Shown here: positions 43,916 to 53,248 of the stretch, in pieces | How positions within the stretch are numbered: the first letter of the stretch is position 1 | Layout: the number at the start of each line of letters is the position of its first letter | NCBI RefSeq assembly: GCF_001403875.1 | Contig: NZ_LN884298.1 | Span: 310,001 to 374,000 of the forward strand | Source of the DNA: Paenibacillus ihumii | GTDB lineage: Bacteria; Bacillota; Bacilli; Paenibacillales; Paenibacillaceae | Length of the DNA stretch: 64,000 nt | Reading direction: 5' to 3' | Program-made: the position numbers and the translations under genes | The notes under the pieces: model-generated | Seen by the model: the letters and a program-made list of their open reading frames with translations, nothing else | What the model was told of the DNA's origin: nothing | The model's database searches: none

Positions 43916-44986
43916 TTAAGCCCCTCCCTTTCTGCCGGGAAGCGGTATTTTTTTGAAGAGGCCGAGAACGCTCTTGGCAATGTCGCTGGAAGCTATAAAG
44001 AAAATGATAAACGCAATAACGATGCGGATGATTTCATAAGGAACATCGGAAGCCATTTGCATATTTTGCGCTCCGAAGGTAAGGGCTCCGAACAGGATCG
44101 CACCTAATATAACGCCAACCGGCGTATTCGAACCAATTAATGCAACAGCAATACCATCGTATCCTACGCCGGGAAACACGCTAGAGATGGTCATATAACC
44201 GTAAACGCCAAGACCTTCCGAGGCTCCGCCTAAACCCGCAAGAGCACCGCTGACAAACATCGCCTTTATAATATTGCTCTTAACGTTCATGCCTGCGTAC
44301 TTGGCAGCCGATGGGTTGGAGCCTACCGCACGCAGTTCAAAGCCTTGCTTCGTTCTCCACAGCAAAAAGTACATCAGGAACGCGAACAGCAGCGCAATGA
44401 TGATGCCTAGGTGAATACGGGCTCCTTGAAACAAATCACTCAGCCAGCCGAAAGAAATCGACGCCGTCGGCTGAATATCCAGACTTCTTTCCGACTCCGC
44501 CTTCATATAGGTACGAATCAAATAATTCGTCAATATAAAAGCAATCCAGTTCATCATAATTGTCGTAATAACCTCATGAACTCCACGCTTCGCCTTCAAA
44601 TAGCCCGGAATCGCTCCCCATAAACCAGCCGCCATGGCTGCAGCGAGAAGAGCGAGCGGGATATGGAGAAAAAACGGAAGCTTGAAGAAAATACCGACAG
44701 CTACCGCAGCTAGCTGCCCAACAAGAAATTGCCCTTCAGCACCGATATTGAACAACCCTGTACGAAACGCAAATGCCACCGCCAGCCCTGTAAAAATCAA
44801 AGGTGTTACTTGTCTGATCGTCTCTCCCATTAAATACGGACTACTGAAAATTCCATCAAAGAAGGAAGCGTATGCGCTGATCGGATTATAACCAGCCAGC
44901 AACATAGCTACCGCACCTACCAGCATAGCCAATAGGATCGAGACAAAAGGGACGCCTACGTTGTTCTTCTTCATGTTAAGATTCAT
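43916..44986 (-). CDS. nupP: Nucleoside ABC transporter permease (NupP-like)
   Basis: A 356-residue BPD_transp_2 permease with about ten helices. TGLAVAFAFRTGLFNIGAEGQFLVGQ and the coupling loop GFELRAVGSNPSAAKYAGMNV are typical. The ATG at 44986 overlaps the 3' end of the ATPase gene by 11 bp, with GGAAGGAG upstream. It should form a heterodimeric channel with the NupQ-like protein. Confidence 0.88.
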   Translation of the reverse strand: MNLNMKKNNVGVPFVSILLAMLVGAVAMLLAGYNPISAYASFFDGIFSSPYLMGETIRQVTPLIFTGLAVAFAFRTGLFNIGAEGQFLVGQLAAVAVGIFFKLPFFLHIPLALLAAAMAAGLWGAIPGYLKAKRGVHEVITTIMMNWIAFILTNYLIRTYMKAESERSLDIQPTASISFGWLSDLFQGARIHLGIIIALLFAFLMYFLLWRTKQGFELRAVGSNPSAAKYAGMNVKSNIIKAMFVSGALAGLGGASEGLGVYGYMTISSVFPGVGYDGIAVALIGSNTPVGVILGAILFGALTFGAQNMQMASDVPYEIIRIVIAFIIFFIASSDIAKSVLGLFKKIPLPGRKGGA

Positions 44987-46508
44987 CTGCGGTCTCCTTC
45001 CCCTTGATACGGCCCGACATCAAAAGTCCCAGCTCCTGTTCGGTTGTCTCCTTAGGATCCACAATACCTACAATTCTTCCTTCATAGATGACTGCAATCC
45101 GATCGGACAAACTTAATATTTCCTCCAGCTCGAAGGATACTAACAAAACAGCCTTTCCCTGATCACGCTCCTGGAGTATTTGACGATGGATAAATTCGAT
45201 GGCCCCAACATCAAGCCCTCGCGTGGGTTGCGCCGCGATCAGCAGCTTAGGATTGCCTTCAATTTCTCGTGCAATGACCGCCTTCTGCTGATTGCCGCCG
45301 GATAAGGCTCGAATCTTGGCGGACTCACTTGGCGTACGAATATCAAACTTGTCGATCAGCTTTCGAGCATGGGACTTAATCGATTTCTCAATTAATAATC
45401 CCCGCTTGTTAAATTTCTCTTTGAAATAGCTATTCAGCACTAGATTTTCAGAGAGCGTCATATCCATAACAATGGCCGTACGGTGACGATCTTCTGGAAT
45501 ATGAGCGACTCCCATCTCGTTAATCTGCCTGGTATGAAGTCCTGTAATATGATCTCCGGCCAGGACAATTTCTCCGGATTGAACTGGCCTTAATCCTGTG
45601 ATGACCTCAATTAACTCCGATTGGCCATTGCCATCAACCCCAGCAATCCCGACGATCTCACCGCCGTATACTTCAAGGTCAATCCCGTGGAGTGCCTCCA
45701 GTCCACGATTGTCCCGTGCTCGAACATCACGAAGACTTAGAACGAGTCCTTCCCGTTCCTTCTCTTCTTTGTCTAGCTGAAGTGTTACTTTTCGACCTAC
45801 CATTTTCTCCGCCAGCTCCGCCTCATTCGTGTCCTTGACCCTCAAGGAGTCGCATACCTTCCCCCGGCGGATCACGGTTACGGCATCTGCGATGGCTAGT
45901 ATTTCTTTGAGCTTATGCGTAATAAGAATGACCGTCTTGCCTTCATCCGTCAGATTTTTCATAATGCTCGCTAGCTCCTGAATTTCCTGCGGGGTTAGAA
46001 CGGCTGTCGGCTCATCAAATATTAGAATATCAGCGCCTCGATACAAGGTTTTCAGGATTTCCACGCGCTGCTGCATCCCGATCGAGATATCCCTGACCTG
46101 ACTGTTAAGGTTGATCTTAAGTCCGTATTGATTCGATAGAGTCTCGATTTCTTTCGAAGCCTTGTGATAATCTATCGAAGTTCCCTTTCGAGGCTCTGCT
46201 CCAAGAATGATATTCTCAAGAACTGTAAATTTATCAACGAGCATAAAGTGCTGATGAACCATCCCGATCCCTAGCTGAATAGCCATCTGCGGATCTGTAA
46301 TCTTTACAGGTTTTTCATGAATCCGTATTTCTCCCTGATCAGCTTGATACAATCCGAACAGGATGTTCATCAATGTAGATTTACCGGCTCCGTTCTCACC
46401 TAATAACGCATGAATCTCACCCTTTACTACTTGAAAAGAAATATCGTCATTGGCCTTCATGCCGTAGAACGTTTTGGTGATGTTCTTCATCTCTACTGCA
46501 AGAGTCAT
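44976..46508 (-). CDS. nupO: Nucleoside ABC transporter ATPase, tandem domains (NupO-like)
   Basis: A 510-residue duplicated ABC ATPase of the sugar/nucleoside (RbsA-like) class. Domain 1 has Walker [10 protein letters not shown], the degenerate signature ISIGMQQR and Walker [12 protein letters not shown]. Domain 2 has the altered loop [10 protein letters not shown], signature LSGGNQQK and [14 protein letters not shown]. In such proteins domain 2 is often catalytically weak, and here its Walker B Glu is replaced (Gln in AAQPT). The ATG at 46508 is chosen because AGGAGG lies eight bases before it; the GTG at 46517 overlaps that RBS. Confidence 0.9.
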   Translation of the reverse strand: MTLAVEMKNITKTFYGMKANDDISFQVVKGEIHALLGENGAGKSTLMNILFGLYQADQGEIRIHEKPVKITDPQMAIQLGIGMVHQHFMLVDKFTVLENIILGAEPRKGTSIDYHKASKEIETLSNQYGLKINLNSQVRDISIGMQQRVEILKTLYRGADILIFDEPTAVLTPQEIQELASIMKNLTDEGKTVILITHKLKEILAIADAVTVIRRGKVCDSLRVKDTNEAELAEKMVGRKVTLQLDKEEKEREGLVLSLRDVRARDNRGLEALHGIDLEVYGGEIVGIAGVDGNGQSELIEVITGLRPVQSGEIVLAGDHITGLHTRQINEMGVAHIPEDRHRTAIVMDMTLSENLVLNSYFKEKFNKRGLLIEKSIKSHARKLIDKFDIRTPSESAKIRALSGGNQQKAVIAREIEGNPKLLIAAQPTRGLDVGAIEFIHRQILQERDQGKAVLLVSFELEEILSLSDRIAVIYEGRIVGIVDPKETTEQELGLLMSGRIKGKETADES

Positions 46509-46594
46509 ACCTGTCACCTCCTATGGGTCACTTTGACCACTGTCCGAAGGAAGGACACTGCTGCTCTTCCCCCGGACGCTAGACGCCGTTCAGA

Positions 46595-47683
46595 TCATGG
46601 AAACTGTTTGGAAAACTCATCATGCGTACGAGGAACAACAATTTTGCCATCAATAATGTCCTGACGGAATTGAGTGACTTTCTCCAGGATCTCAGCGGAA
46701 ACATTGACCGAGGAGGTATCTGCTATCGACACGCCGCCCTCATTCAATCCGTACTGAACCTCCTTGCCTCCCTGGAATCTACCTTCCAAGAAATCCTTGG
46801 AGATCTGTATGACTGCGTTGTCTACGCGCTTGATCATGGAGGTCAGCGTTACTTCTTCGCCAAATCGCAGGGATTGATCCATGTCCACCCCGATTACCCA
46901 CACTTCTTGACCTGCCTTTTTACGCTCAATTGCTTCGTTAAACAAACCGTCTCCAGTCCCGCCTGAAGCGTGAAAAATAATATCGGCACCCTGGTCATAC
47001 ATAGTGGCTGCATTTTGTTTGCCTAAATCCGGAGCTCCGAACGACCCTACGTAAGCGGTTGCAATTTCTGCGTCAGGGTTAGACAGCTTTACTCCTGCTT
47101 TAAAACCGATTTCAAAACGGTTAATGGTGGCGCTGTCCATGCCGCCAATAAATCCGACCTTGTTCGTCTTGGTCGTCAGCCCCGCAATGACACCCACTAG
47201 AAAACTGCCCTGCTCTTCCCTGAAGGTTACAGCTACTACATTGGCGGGGATATCTCCGCCCAGGTTAGAATCGATAATGGCAAATTTCGAGTCAGGATTT
47301 GCCTCAGATACCTTCTTAATCGCCTCCTCTAACGGAAAGCCGATCCCATAGGTTAAATCCCATCCCTGCTTTACAAAGTTATTTACATTTGTCTCATAAT
47401 CGGCGTTTGACTTACTCTCCAAATACTTGACCTTGACGTTTTTCTCTGTCTCGCCAAGCTTCTGTAATCCGCTCCATGCCCCCTGGTTAAAGGAGTTATC
47501 ATTGACACCGCTTGCATCAGTAACCATGCCAATTTGCTTAGAGCCGTTAGAATCAGCACCACTATCTCCTGAGCTGCTTCCTTTAGCATTGCCGCTGTTC
47601 CCTCCTCCGCAAGCCGACAGAACCAATACACTAATAAGGAGTACCGACAATAACGCATGAAATCTGAAAGTATTCTTTTTCAT
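46595..47683 (-). CDS. nupN: BMP-family nucleoside-binding lipoprotein (NupN-like)
   Basis: A 362-residue lipoprotein with signal peptide and lipobox VLSAC (Cys25), followed by a Gly/Ser linker and a BMP/PnrA-type periplasmic-binding fold (IGMVTDASGVNDNSFNQGAW, GFIGGMDSATINRFEIGFKAG, HASGGTGDGLF). BMP proteins bind purine or pyrimidine nucleosides. The ATG at 47683 is chosen because GGGGG then lies nine bases upstream. It lies 30 bases after psuK, which implies that pseudouridine could be its ligand. Confidence 0.9.
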   Translation of the reverse strand: MKKNTFRFHALLSVLLISVLVLSACGGGNSGNAKGSSSGDSGADSNGSKQIGMVTDASGVNDNSFNQGAWSGLQKLGETEKNVKVKYLESKSNADYETNVNNFVKQGWDLTYGIGFPLEEAIKKVSEANPDSKFAIIDSNLGGDIPANVVAVTFREEQGSFLVGVIAGLTTKTNKVGFIGGMDSATINRFEIGFKAGVKLSNPDAEIATAYVGSFGAPDLGKQNAATMYDQGADIIFHASGGTGDGLFNEAIERKKAGQEVWVIGVDMDQSLRFGEEVTLTSMIKRVDNAVIQISKDFLEGRFQGGKEVQYGLNEGGVSIADTSSVNVSAEILEKVTQFRQDIIDGKIVVPRTHDEFSKQFP

Positions 47684-47713
47684 ATCCATTTTCCCCCTCA
47701 ATCTTCTTCATGC

Positions 47714-48589
47714 CTATTCAGGTAAATGCGGCATCGAGCCGTTCTGCGTTACTACCTTCGATGACACTTCAATCGCTCTCTGAGCCGATTTTCGAATATC
47801 TTGAGTTCTGTAATATTTCGCTAGAAAACTGCCAATAAAAGAATCTCCAGCTCCCGTCACATCAATGGCTTTGACCTGCGGCGGCTTCAGATGAACGATG
47901 GTTTGTCCCTCCAAAAACAAGCAGCCCCCCTCACCCATTTTCAAAATGGGGTTCGGCACAAGTTCAGCAAGCTTCATTAGAATACGTGTTGGTTCAATTT
48001 CTCCAGTCAGATACATCCCCTCTTCAAGATTCGGAAACAAGAAAGTGATGCCGTCCAGAAAATCAAACAGAACCTCTTTATGATCTCTTAAGTTATAGGT
48101 TGAACTCGGATCCAGCGCGATTGGAATCCCTTGGCTCAGGGCAATTCCTTTGGCATGGGTAATCGCTTGTCTAGGCTTGTCCGCAAACAAGCTGTAGCCG
48201 GATAAATAGAGCAGCTTGCTTTGCTCTACATTAACAATATCTTCACTGCCTAGCTCCAAATTAGCGCCACGGTCAACAATCATGGAACGTTCGCCTGTAT
48301 CGTTATCGATCATGACAATGATTTTACCGGTAGGATGGAGAGGATCTGCTTGCACCTCGCAGCGAATCCCGTATTTCCTGGCACGAGCCAGGAGATGCAA
48401 CCCGAAAGGATCATCTCCCACTCTGCCAATCAATTGGCATTCCACACCTTCGTGCGCAATCCAGGCGGCAACATTATTGCCTTGCCCTCCACAGTGCAGC
48501 CGAATGGATGCATCGGTATCCGTACCGTAATTCATCATGTCCCGATGGACGATAATATCCGATACTAGGTCACCGATTACCGTAATCAT
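47714..48589 (-). CDS. psuK: Pseudouridine kinase (PfkB family)
   Basis: A 291-residue ribokinase-like sugar kinase. The N-terminal GGQGNNVAAWIA substrate motif and the C-terminal signature VTGAGDSFIGSFLA, with the catalytic Asp of GAGD, are intact. It overlaps psuG by four bases (ATGA), so it is translationally coupled. Next to psuG its role is phosphorylation of pseudouridine to pseudouridine 5'-phosphate. On sequence alone other PfkB substrates are possible; the context decides. Confidence 0.88.
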   Translation of the reverse strand: MITVIGDLVSDIIVHRDMMNYGTDTDASIRLHCGGQGNNVAAWIAHEGVECQLIGRVGDDPFGLHLLARARKYGIRCEVQADPLHPTGKIIVMIDNDTGERSMIVDRGANLELGSEDIVNVEQSKLLYLSGYSLFADKPRQAITHAKGIALSQGIPIALDPSSTYNLRDHKEVLFDFLDGITFLFPNLEEGMYLTGEIEPTRILMKLAELVPNPILKMGEGGCLFLEGQTIVHLKPPQVKAIDVTGAGDSFIGSFLAKYYRTQDIRKSAQRAIEVSSKVVTQNGSMPHLPE

Positions 48590-49488
48590 GACTGATGGTA
48601 GGCAACTGCGATTTGCGCTGCCGTCAAAGCGTTATTTTTCATCAATTTGATGTTCGACTGCAAGCTTTGTCCGCCTGTACTCTCTTTGATTCGAGTTAGA
48701 AGGAACGGGGTAACTTCCTTGCCGTTAATGCCAAGTCCTCCTGCATCTTCAAGCGCCTTCGCAATGGTGGATTCCACTAGCTGCGGATTAAGCTCGGCTT
48801 CAACAGGAATCGGAACAGTCACGGATACAGACCCCTTCAATTGAAGCTCCTCTTTTACTTTAAGCAGCTTGACGAGCTCTTCCTTCTCAATCTTCTCCAC
48901 AGGCAGTCCAGAATCCCGAACATAGAAGCCAGGATAGCGGTCTGTCTCAAAGCCGTATACAGCTACACCAAAAGTCTCCAAATATTCTACCGATTTAGGG
49001 ATATCGAGAATCGACTTTACACCAGAGCTAACGATACAAATATTTAAATCTGCCAACGTTGGCAAGTCAGCTGAAATGTCATAGGTTTCGTTTACGCCAC
49101 GGTGAACCCCGCCTAACCCGCCTGTCGCAAAGAAACGAATGCCTGCCAATTCAGCAGCATAAGCTGTTGTAGCTACTGTGGTTGCGCCAACCATGCCGAG
49201 TGCAAGTACTTTTGGAATATCGCGAATACTTGCTTTGAACACGTTTTTATCCGTACCTAATCGTTCGATTTCTTCCTTTGACAGACCTACACATATTTTG
49301 CCATCCATAATCGCAATTGTGGCAGGAACTGCTCCTTCTTCGCGAATCAACTGCTCTACCTCTAATGCCATCTTCACGTTGTCAGGGTACGGCATGCCAT
49401 GAGAAATGATCGTAGATTCCAGGGCGACAATCGGTTTGCCTTCCGCCAGCGCAGTTTTGACTTCTTCATTGAGTTTCAGAAATTCCAT
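48586..49488 (-). CDS. psuG: Pseudouridine-5'-phosphate glycosidase
   Basis: A 300-residue enzyme that cleaves the C-C bond of pseudouridine 5'-phosphate, giving uracil and ribose 5-phosphate. The N-terminal signature ALAEGKPIVALESTIISHGM and the block ATGGLGGVHRG are highly characteristic of PsuG (IndA family). AAGGAGG precedes the ATG. It is the first gene of the psuG-psuK-nupNOPQ operon and carries an internal LacI-type palindrome at 49051-49064. Confidence 0.95.
   Translation of the reverse strand: MEFLKLNEEVKTALAEGKPIVALESTIISHGMPYPDNVKMALEVEQLIREEGAVPATIAIMDGKICVGLSKEEIERLGTDKNVFKASIRDIPKVLALGMVGATTVATTAYAAELAGIRFFATGGLGGVHRGVNETYDISADLPTLADLNICIVSSGVKSILDIPKSVEYLETFGVAVYGFETDRYPGFYVRDSGLPVEKIEKEELVKLLKVKEELQLKGSVSVTVPIPVEAELNPQLVESTIAKALEDAGGLGINGKEVTPFLLTRIKESTGGQSLQSNIKLMKNNALTAAQIAVAYHQS
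49051..49064. promoter_or_regulatory. LacI-type operator palindrome inside psuG
   Basis: TGCCAACGTTGGCA is a perfect 14-bp palindrome with the central CG typical of LacI-family operators. It matches the site before the lacI gene (50631) at 13 of 14 positions. It lies about 425 bases into psuG, so it could be an auxiliary operator for looping or a transcription roadblock. Confidence 0.55.
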
Positions 49489-49523
49489 TTCGGTGTTCCT
49501 CCTTGGATGTGGTTTTATATTCA

Positions 49524-49569
49524 GTGATGGTTACATCACCTCATACCGTGTTTTGTCTATCGATGGCAA
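49524..49569 (-). promoter_or_regulatory. Probable psuG promoter/operator region
   Basis: At 49562-49567 ATGGCA, directly after the CG, gives one perfect operator half-site; the other half is degenerate. On the minus strand TTGCCA could also be a -35, with TATGAG 18 bases later as a -10. Closer to the gene, GTGATG and CATCAC form a dyad (49524-49539) around GTTA, which may be a leader hairpin or a second regulator site. Confidence 0.45.
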
Positions 49570-49579
49570 TTCGTTTTGT

Positions 49580-49603
49580 AAAAATAGGCCTTAGCCTATT
49601 TTT
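49580..49603. terminator. Terminator at the end of the lacI gene
   Basis: AAAAATAGGC and GCCTATTTTT form a 10-bp stem with a four-base loop; it overlaps the stop codon of the LacI-type gene. A/T runs on both sides make it usable in either direction, but its natural role is to end lacI before the psuG promoter. Confidence 0.78.
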
Positions 49604-50609
49604 GCTCTACCAATGATGCTCTGTGGATAAGCGTCGGAGCTACGAGGGTTCTTTTGGCTGCCGGGTCCTCCGAGTGAATTTGCTCTATGAGCATGTTGAG
49701 TGCAAGCTCTGCGATGTCTCGTTTAGGCTGGCCAATGGTACTGAGCGCTGGAGACATGTATTCTCCGGTCCGAATATCATCTACGCCAAGTACTCCAATA
49801 TCCTCTCCTACTCTATATCCGCTCTCATATATTGCCCGATATACGGCTAGGGCCCGCTCGTCCCCAGATACGAAAATGGCCTTGGTGCCTTCTGATTGAA
49901 TTTGTCTCAAGCTTTGCTGGTAAACAGACTCTAAATCCGATAAACCAAAAATATACCTGCTCTGGATCCCTTGCTCCAAACAATATTGTTGAAAGCCCGA
50001 GGCTCGATCCTGATTAATCGGAGAGCCTTCGCTTCCTAGAAGAAGAACGAAATCCTGATAACCGTAGGAATGAATCGTCTTGGCGCCGACATATCCCACA
50101 TATTGATTGTCCACATCGACATACGAGGTATCATACCTGCTGACATCCTTGCCAATAACAACAAATGGAACGGAGATATCCTTCAAATAAGTTATTCTCT
50201 TATCCCCGATATTGGGATCAAACATGATGGCGCCGTCGCACATCCCATTCTTAACGAGGTAGAACCCATCGTTCTCATCCTCTTCAAAGCTTTCGGGTGA
50301 CGATGGTGAAATCACCATCCGGTATCCCTGCTTTTTCATCACACGGTGGAGCTCATGAAGGAATTCATTATGAAATGTTCCCCAATACATTCCCCGTCTT
50401 TGGTCAATGAATACTACAATTTGATTGGTCCTCATCTCTTTCAGGCTTCTAGCCAGCAGGTTGACCTTGAAGCCAAGCTCCTCAATGACCGCTTGCACCT
50501 TGGCTCGGGTTTTATCCTTCACATTCGGATCGTTATTAATCACTCGAGAAACGGTACGAATAGACATTCCGCTTTTTTGCGCCACATCCTTAATCGTTAC
50601 TCGGTTCAT
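49596..50609 (-). CDS. LacI-family transcriptional regulator of pseudouridine genes
   Basis: A 337-residue regulator: helix-turn-helix (1-25, VTIKDVAQKSGMSIRTVSRV) and hinge (about 45-60, KVNLLARSLKEMRTN), then a periplasmic-binding-like effector domain. The ATG at 50609 is chosen because AGGAG lies seven bases upstream. The gene directly precedes psuG on the same strand, behind its own terminator. Its effector is probably pseudouridine or its phosphate, by context. Matching palindromes occur at its own promoter, before psuG and inside psuG. Confidence 0.9.
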   Translation of the reverse strand: MNRVTIKDVAQKSGMSIRTVSRVINNDPNVKDKTRAKVQAVIEELGFKVNLLARSLKEMRTNQIVVFIDQRRGMYWGTFHNEFLHELHRVMKKQGYRMVISPSSPESFEEDENDGFYLVKNGMCDGAIMFDPNIGDKRITYLKDISVPFVVIGKDVSRYDTSYVDVDNQYVGYVGAKTIHSYGYQDFVLLLGSEGSPINQDRASGFQQYCLEQGIQSRYIFGLSDLESVYQQSLRQIQSEGTKAIFVSGDERALAVYRAIYESGYRVGEDIGVLGVDDIRTGEYMSPALSTIGQPKRDIAELALNMLIEQIHSEDPAAKRTLVAPTLIHRASLVEQK

Positions 50610-50630
50610 CTGAACACTCCTATAATTCTT

Positions 50631-50688
50631 TGCCATCGTTGGCATTTCTATTTGATCTTAGATTACTTCCAACGGACCTCTCTGTCAA
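50631..50688 (-). promoter_or_regulatory. lacI promoter with autoregulatory operator
   Basis: On the minus strand TTGACA (50683-50688) is followed after 17 bases by TAATCT (50660-50665). The operator TGCCAACGATGGCA (50631-50644 on this strand), a 14-mer with one mismatch to a perfect palindrome, lies just downstream of the predicted start. This fits autorepression. Confidence 0.78.
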
Positions 50689-50842
50689 GCACTTTAATTT
50701 TTGTATAAAAGAAGCTATTCTGAAAGCTCAGGCAATAAGATTACTACTGTGCTTGCAGTCAAATGCATTTTTTAGCACAATAAGTTCAATCCAATCCTTT
50801 GGAGCTGTGCTTTCAATTCATTCGTATATTAAGGAGGTACTA

Positions 50843-51700
50843 ATGAAAATCAGGGTATCCGCAGTACAATATCACCTTCATACGATCCGCTCGTTCGAGG
50901 AGTTTGCCGAGCAATGCCGGCATTATGTTAGAACGGCAGCGGAATACGATGCTGAATTCATTCTGTTTCCCGAATTTTTCACCACACAATTAATGTCGAT
51001 CGGAAATGATCAGGGCCGGGCTCTCACGATAGACGAGCTCCCCGATTTTACGGAGCAATATCTGAAGCTCTTCACAGAGCTGGCTAAAGAGAGCGGCACC
51101 CATATCATCGGGGGAACCCATGTCGTCCGCAAAGCCGGCAAGCTGTACAATACAGCGCATTTGTTCTATCCGGACGGCAAAATCGGGGAGCAGCCAAAGC
51201 TGCATATCACCCCCACGGAAGTAAAGGAATGGAATATGAGCGCTGGCGACGGACTGCAGGTATTTGAGACGGATAAAGGAACGATCGCTATGCTCACCTG
51301 CTATGACATCGAGTTCCCGGAGATCGTACGGATGGCCAAAGCCAAAGGCGCTGACGTCATCTTCTGTCCTTCGTGCACGGACGACCGCCACGGCTTCCAT
51401 CGCGTCCGTTATACGAGCCATGCCCGAACGATCGAGAACCAGATCTACGTCGTCCTGACCGGAACGGTCGGCTCGCTGCCGACGGTCGACTTCATGCGGG
51501 CCAACTTCGGACAGGCCGCGATCATTACGCCGAACGACATTCCGTTCCCTCCGCGCGGGCTGCTGGCCGAAGGCGAGATCAACCATGACATGATCGTTAC
51601 CGCCGATCTGGATCTGGAGCTGCTCTATCAGGTTCGGGAGAGCGGCTCGGTCACGACGTGGCGGGATCGCCGGACCGATCTCTATACGGACTGGAGGTAG
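50843..51700 (+). CDS. Carbon-nitrogen hydrolase (nitrilase superfamily)
   Basis: A 285-residue cytoplasmic amidase-type enzyme. The catalytic triad is Glu44 (LFPEFF), Lys119 (PKLHIT) and Cys153 (LTCYDIEFPE). The family includes omega-amidases, N-carbamyl amidases and beta-ureidopropionases; the substrate is not evident. AAGGAGG lies five bases before the ATG at 50843. It is followed by two GNAT genes in the same direction (91 and 65 bp gaps), suggesting one operon. In the Bacillus YhcX-type proteins a GNAT and a nitrilase domain are fused, so a functional link is plausible. Confidence 0.9.
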   Translation: MKIRVSAVQYHLHTIRSFEEFAEQCRHYVRTAAEYDAEFILFPEFFTTQLMSIGNDQGRALTIDELPDFTEQYLKLFTELAKESGTHIIGGTHVVRKAGKLYNTAHLFYPDGKIGEQPKLHITPTEVKEWNMSAGDGLQVFETDKGTIAMLTCYDIEFPEIVRMAKAKGADVIFCPSCTDDRHGFHRVRYTSHARTIENQIYVVLTGTVGSLPTVDFMRANFGQAAIITPNDIPFPPRGLLAEGEINHDMIVTADLDLELLYQVRESGSVTTWRDRRTDLYTDWR

Positions 51701-51791
51701 CGGTCTGCCAAGAGCCGGCCTGCTGCCGCTGTTGTCTTAGCAGAGGCAACAGGCTGGCCCAGTATGCCATTGGACAGAAGGAGGCTTGTTC

Positions 51792-52466
51792 ATGTATCGG
51801 AAAGAGCTGTATGTATTTGACGGGAATCGCCCTGTCCCGGCCGTCATTCGCAATTATGGGCAGAGCGACTTCCCGGGCTTGATCGCCGTTCAGCAGGAGA
51901 GCTTCCCTCCGCCCTTCCCCCCGGAGCTGTGGTGGAATACGGAGCAGCTCGGCAATCACGTAAGGCTGTTCCCGGAAGGGGCGCTGTGCATCGAGGTCGG
52001 CGGGGAGATCGCCGGATCGATGACGGGACTGCTCGTTAAGAACGAGAGCGTCGGCCCCGGCCAGGCCCATACCTGGGAAGAGGTGACGGACGGCGGCTAT
52101 ATCCGCAATCACGATCCTGACGGAGGCACGCTGTACGTTGCCGACATCAGCGTCCGTCCCTCGTACCGCAAGCTGGGGCTCGGCAAATGGCTGATGCTGT
52201 CCATGTACGACGTCGTGGTCCAGCTCGGGCTGGACAGGCTGCTCGGCGGCGGGCGCATGCCCGGGTATCATTTGCATACCGGGCAGATGACCGCCGAGGA
52301 ATATCTCGAGGCCGTCATCAGCGGCAAGCTGAGCGATCCCATTATCACGTTCATGCTGCGCTGCGGACGAACGCCGGTCGGCGTCGTCTCTGATTATTTG
52401 GAAGACGAGGAATCCTGCAATTATGGCGCTTTGATGGAATGGCGCAATCCTTTCAAAAATAGCTAG
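51792..52466 (+). CDS. GNAT-family N-acetyltransferase
   Basis: A 224-residue acyl-CoA-dependent acetyltransferase. The acetyl-CoA loop reads VADISVRPSYRKLGLGKWLM (motif A, Arg/Lys-x-x-Gly-x-Gly type). The N-terminal part (IRNYGQSDFPGLIAVQQESFP) and the loop GGGRMPGYH resemble the GNAT domain of YhcX-type nitrilase fusions. GGAGG lies upstream of ATG 51792. The acceptor is unknown; context suggests it works with the nitrilase product or substrate. Confidence 0.82.
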   Translation: MYRKELYVFDGNRPVPAVIRNYGQSDFPGLIAVQQESFPPPFPPELWWNTEQLGNHVRLFPEGALCIEVGGEIAGSMTGLLVKNESVGPGQAHTWEEVTDGGYIRNHDPDGGTLYVADISVRPSYRKLGLGKWLMLSMYDVVVQLGLDRLLGGGRMPGYHLHTGQMTAEEYLEAVISGKLSDPIITFMLRCGRTPVGVVSDYLEDEESCNYGALMEWRNPFKNS

Positions 52467-52531
52467 CGCAAAGAGATCAACTCATTTAAATTTATAGAAT
52501 GAATATACAAGCCGATTAGGAGGTTGCCCAA

Positions 52532-53203
52532 GTGGAATATCATCGTATTACGAATATTGAAGATCCCCTGTTCCGCAGTATGCATGAACTGATGCAGGAA
52601 GTATTCCCGCCGGAGGAAGTGCTCGAATTCGACCTATGGAAGGAGCCGCTAGAGGACCCGGGCATTCGGGTCTTTGTCGCTGTGCATGAGGGCAAGGTAG
52701 TCGGCGCTACGGAATACCGCTATTACGAGAATTTTAATGTCGCCATGACGGATTTTACGATTATCGGCCGTTCCGGGCTGGGGATTGGACGTTTCCTGGC
52801 GAAGCAGCGGAGCAAGGATTTGGAGGCGCTGGCCGCAGCCAATGGAGTCAGACTGCATGGCATGTTCGCTGAAATCTACGATCCTTACCGGGTGGAGGAG
52901 CATGAGTTCGGCGGAGTGAAGCCGATGGATCCGTTCGTTCGCCGCGAGGTACTCTCGCATCTTGGATACAAGCGCCTTGATTTCGAATACGTTCATCCGT
53001 CCTGGAACAATGACGGGGAGGCCGTAACGGGACTCGACCTGTGCTTCCTGCCTACCGACGACGAGCAGGACCGGCTGTCGGCCGAGCTGATCGTCAGCTT
53101 CCTCAAGCGCTACTACGCCGTGCTGCCGAACCGGCCGCAATCCTGGTATGCGATGGTGGAGCGTTTGGAAGGTCTAGATGAGGTAGCTTTGCTGCCTTTG
53201 TAG
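52532..53203 (+). CDS. GNAT-family N-acetyltransferase (second)
   Basis: A 223-residue GNAT-like protein. The acetyl-CoA motif is less canonical (TIIGRSGLGIGRFLAKQR), but the GLGIG turn is present. FAEIYDPYRVEEHEF and LGYKRLDFEYVHPSW are distinctive blocks. The start is GTG at 52532 with AGGAGG upstream. It is not closely similar to the preceding GNAT protein, so they are not a recent duplication. It ends the nitrilase operon. Confidence 0.75.
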   Translation: MEYHRITNIEDPLFRSMHELMQEVFPPEEVLEFDLWKEPLEDPGIRVFVAVHEGKVVGATEYRYYENFNVAMTDFTIIGRSGLGIGRFLAKQRSKDLEALAAANGVRLHGMFAEIYDPYRVEEHEFGGVKPMDPFVRREVLSHLGYKRLDFEYVHPSWNNDGEAVTGLDLCFLPTDDEQDRLSAELIVSFLKRYYAVLPNRPQSWYAMVERLEGLDEVALLPL

Positions 53204-53248
53204 GATAAGCTTCTATCCACGCTCTTTTTAAGATTCATACTCTGTTAA

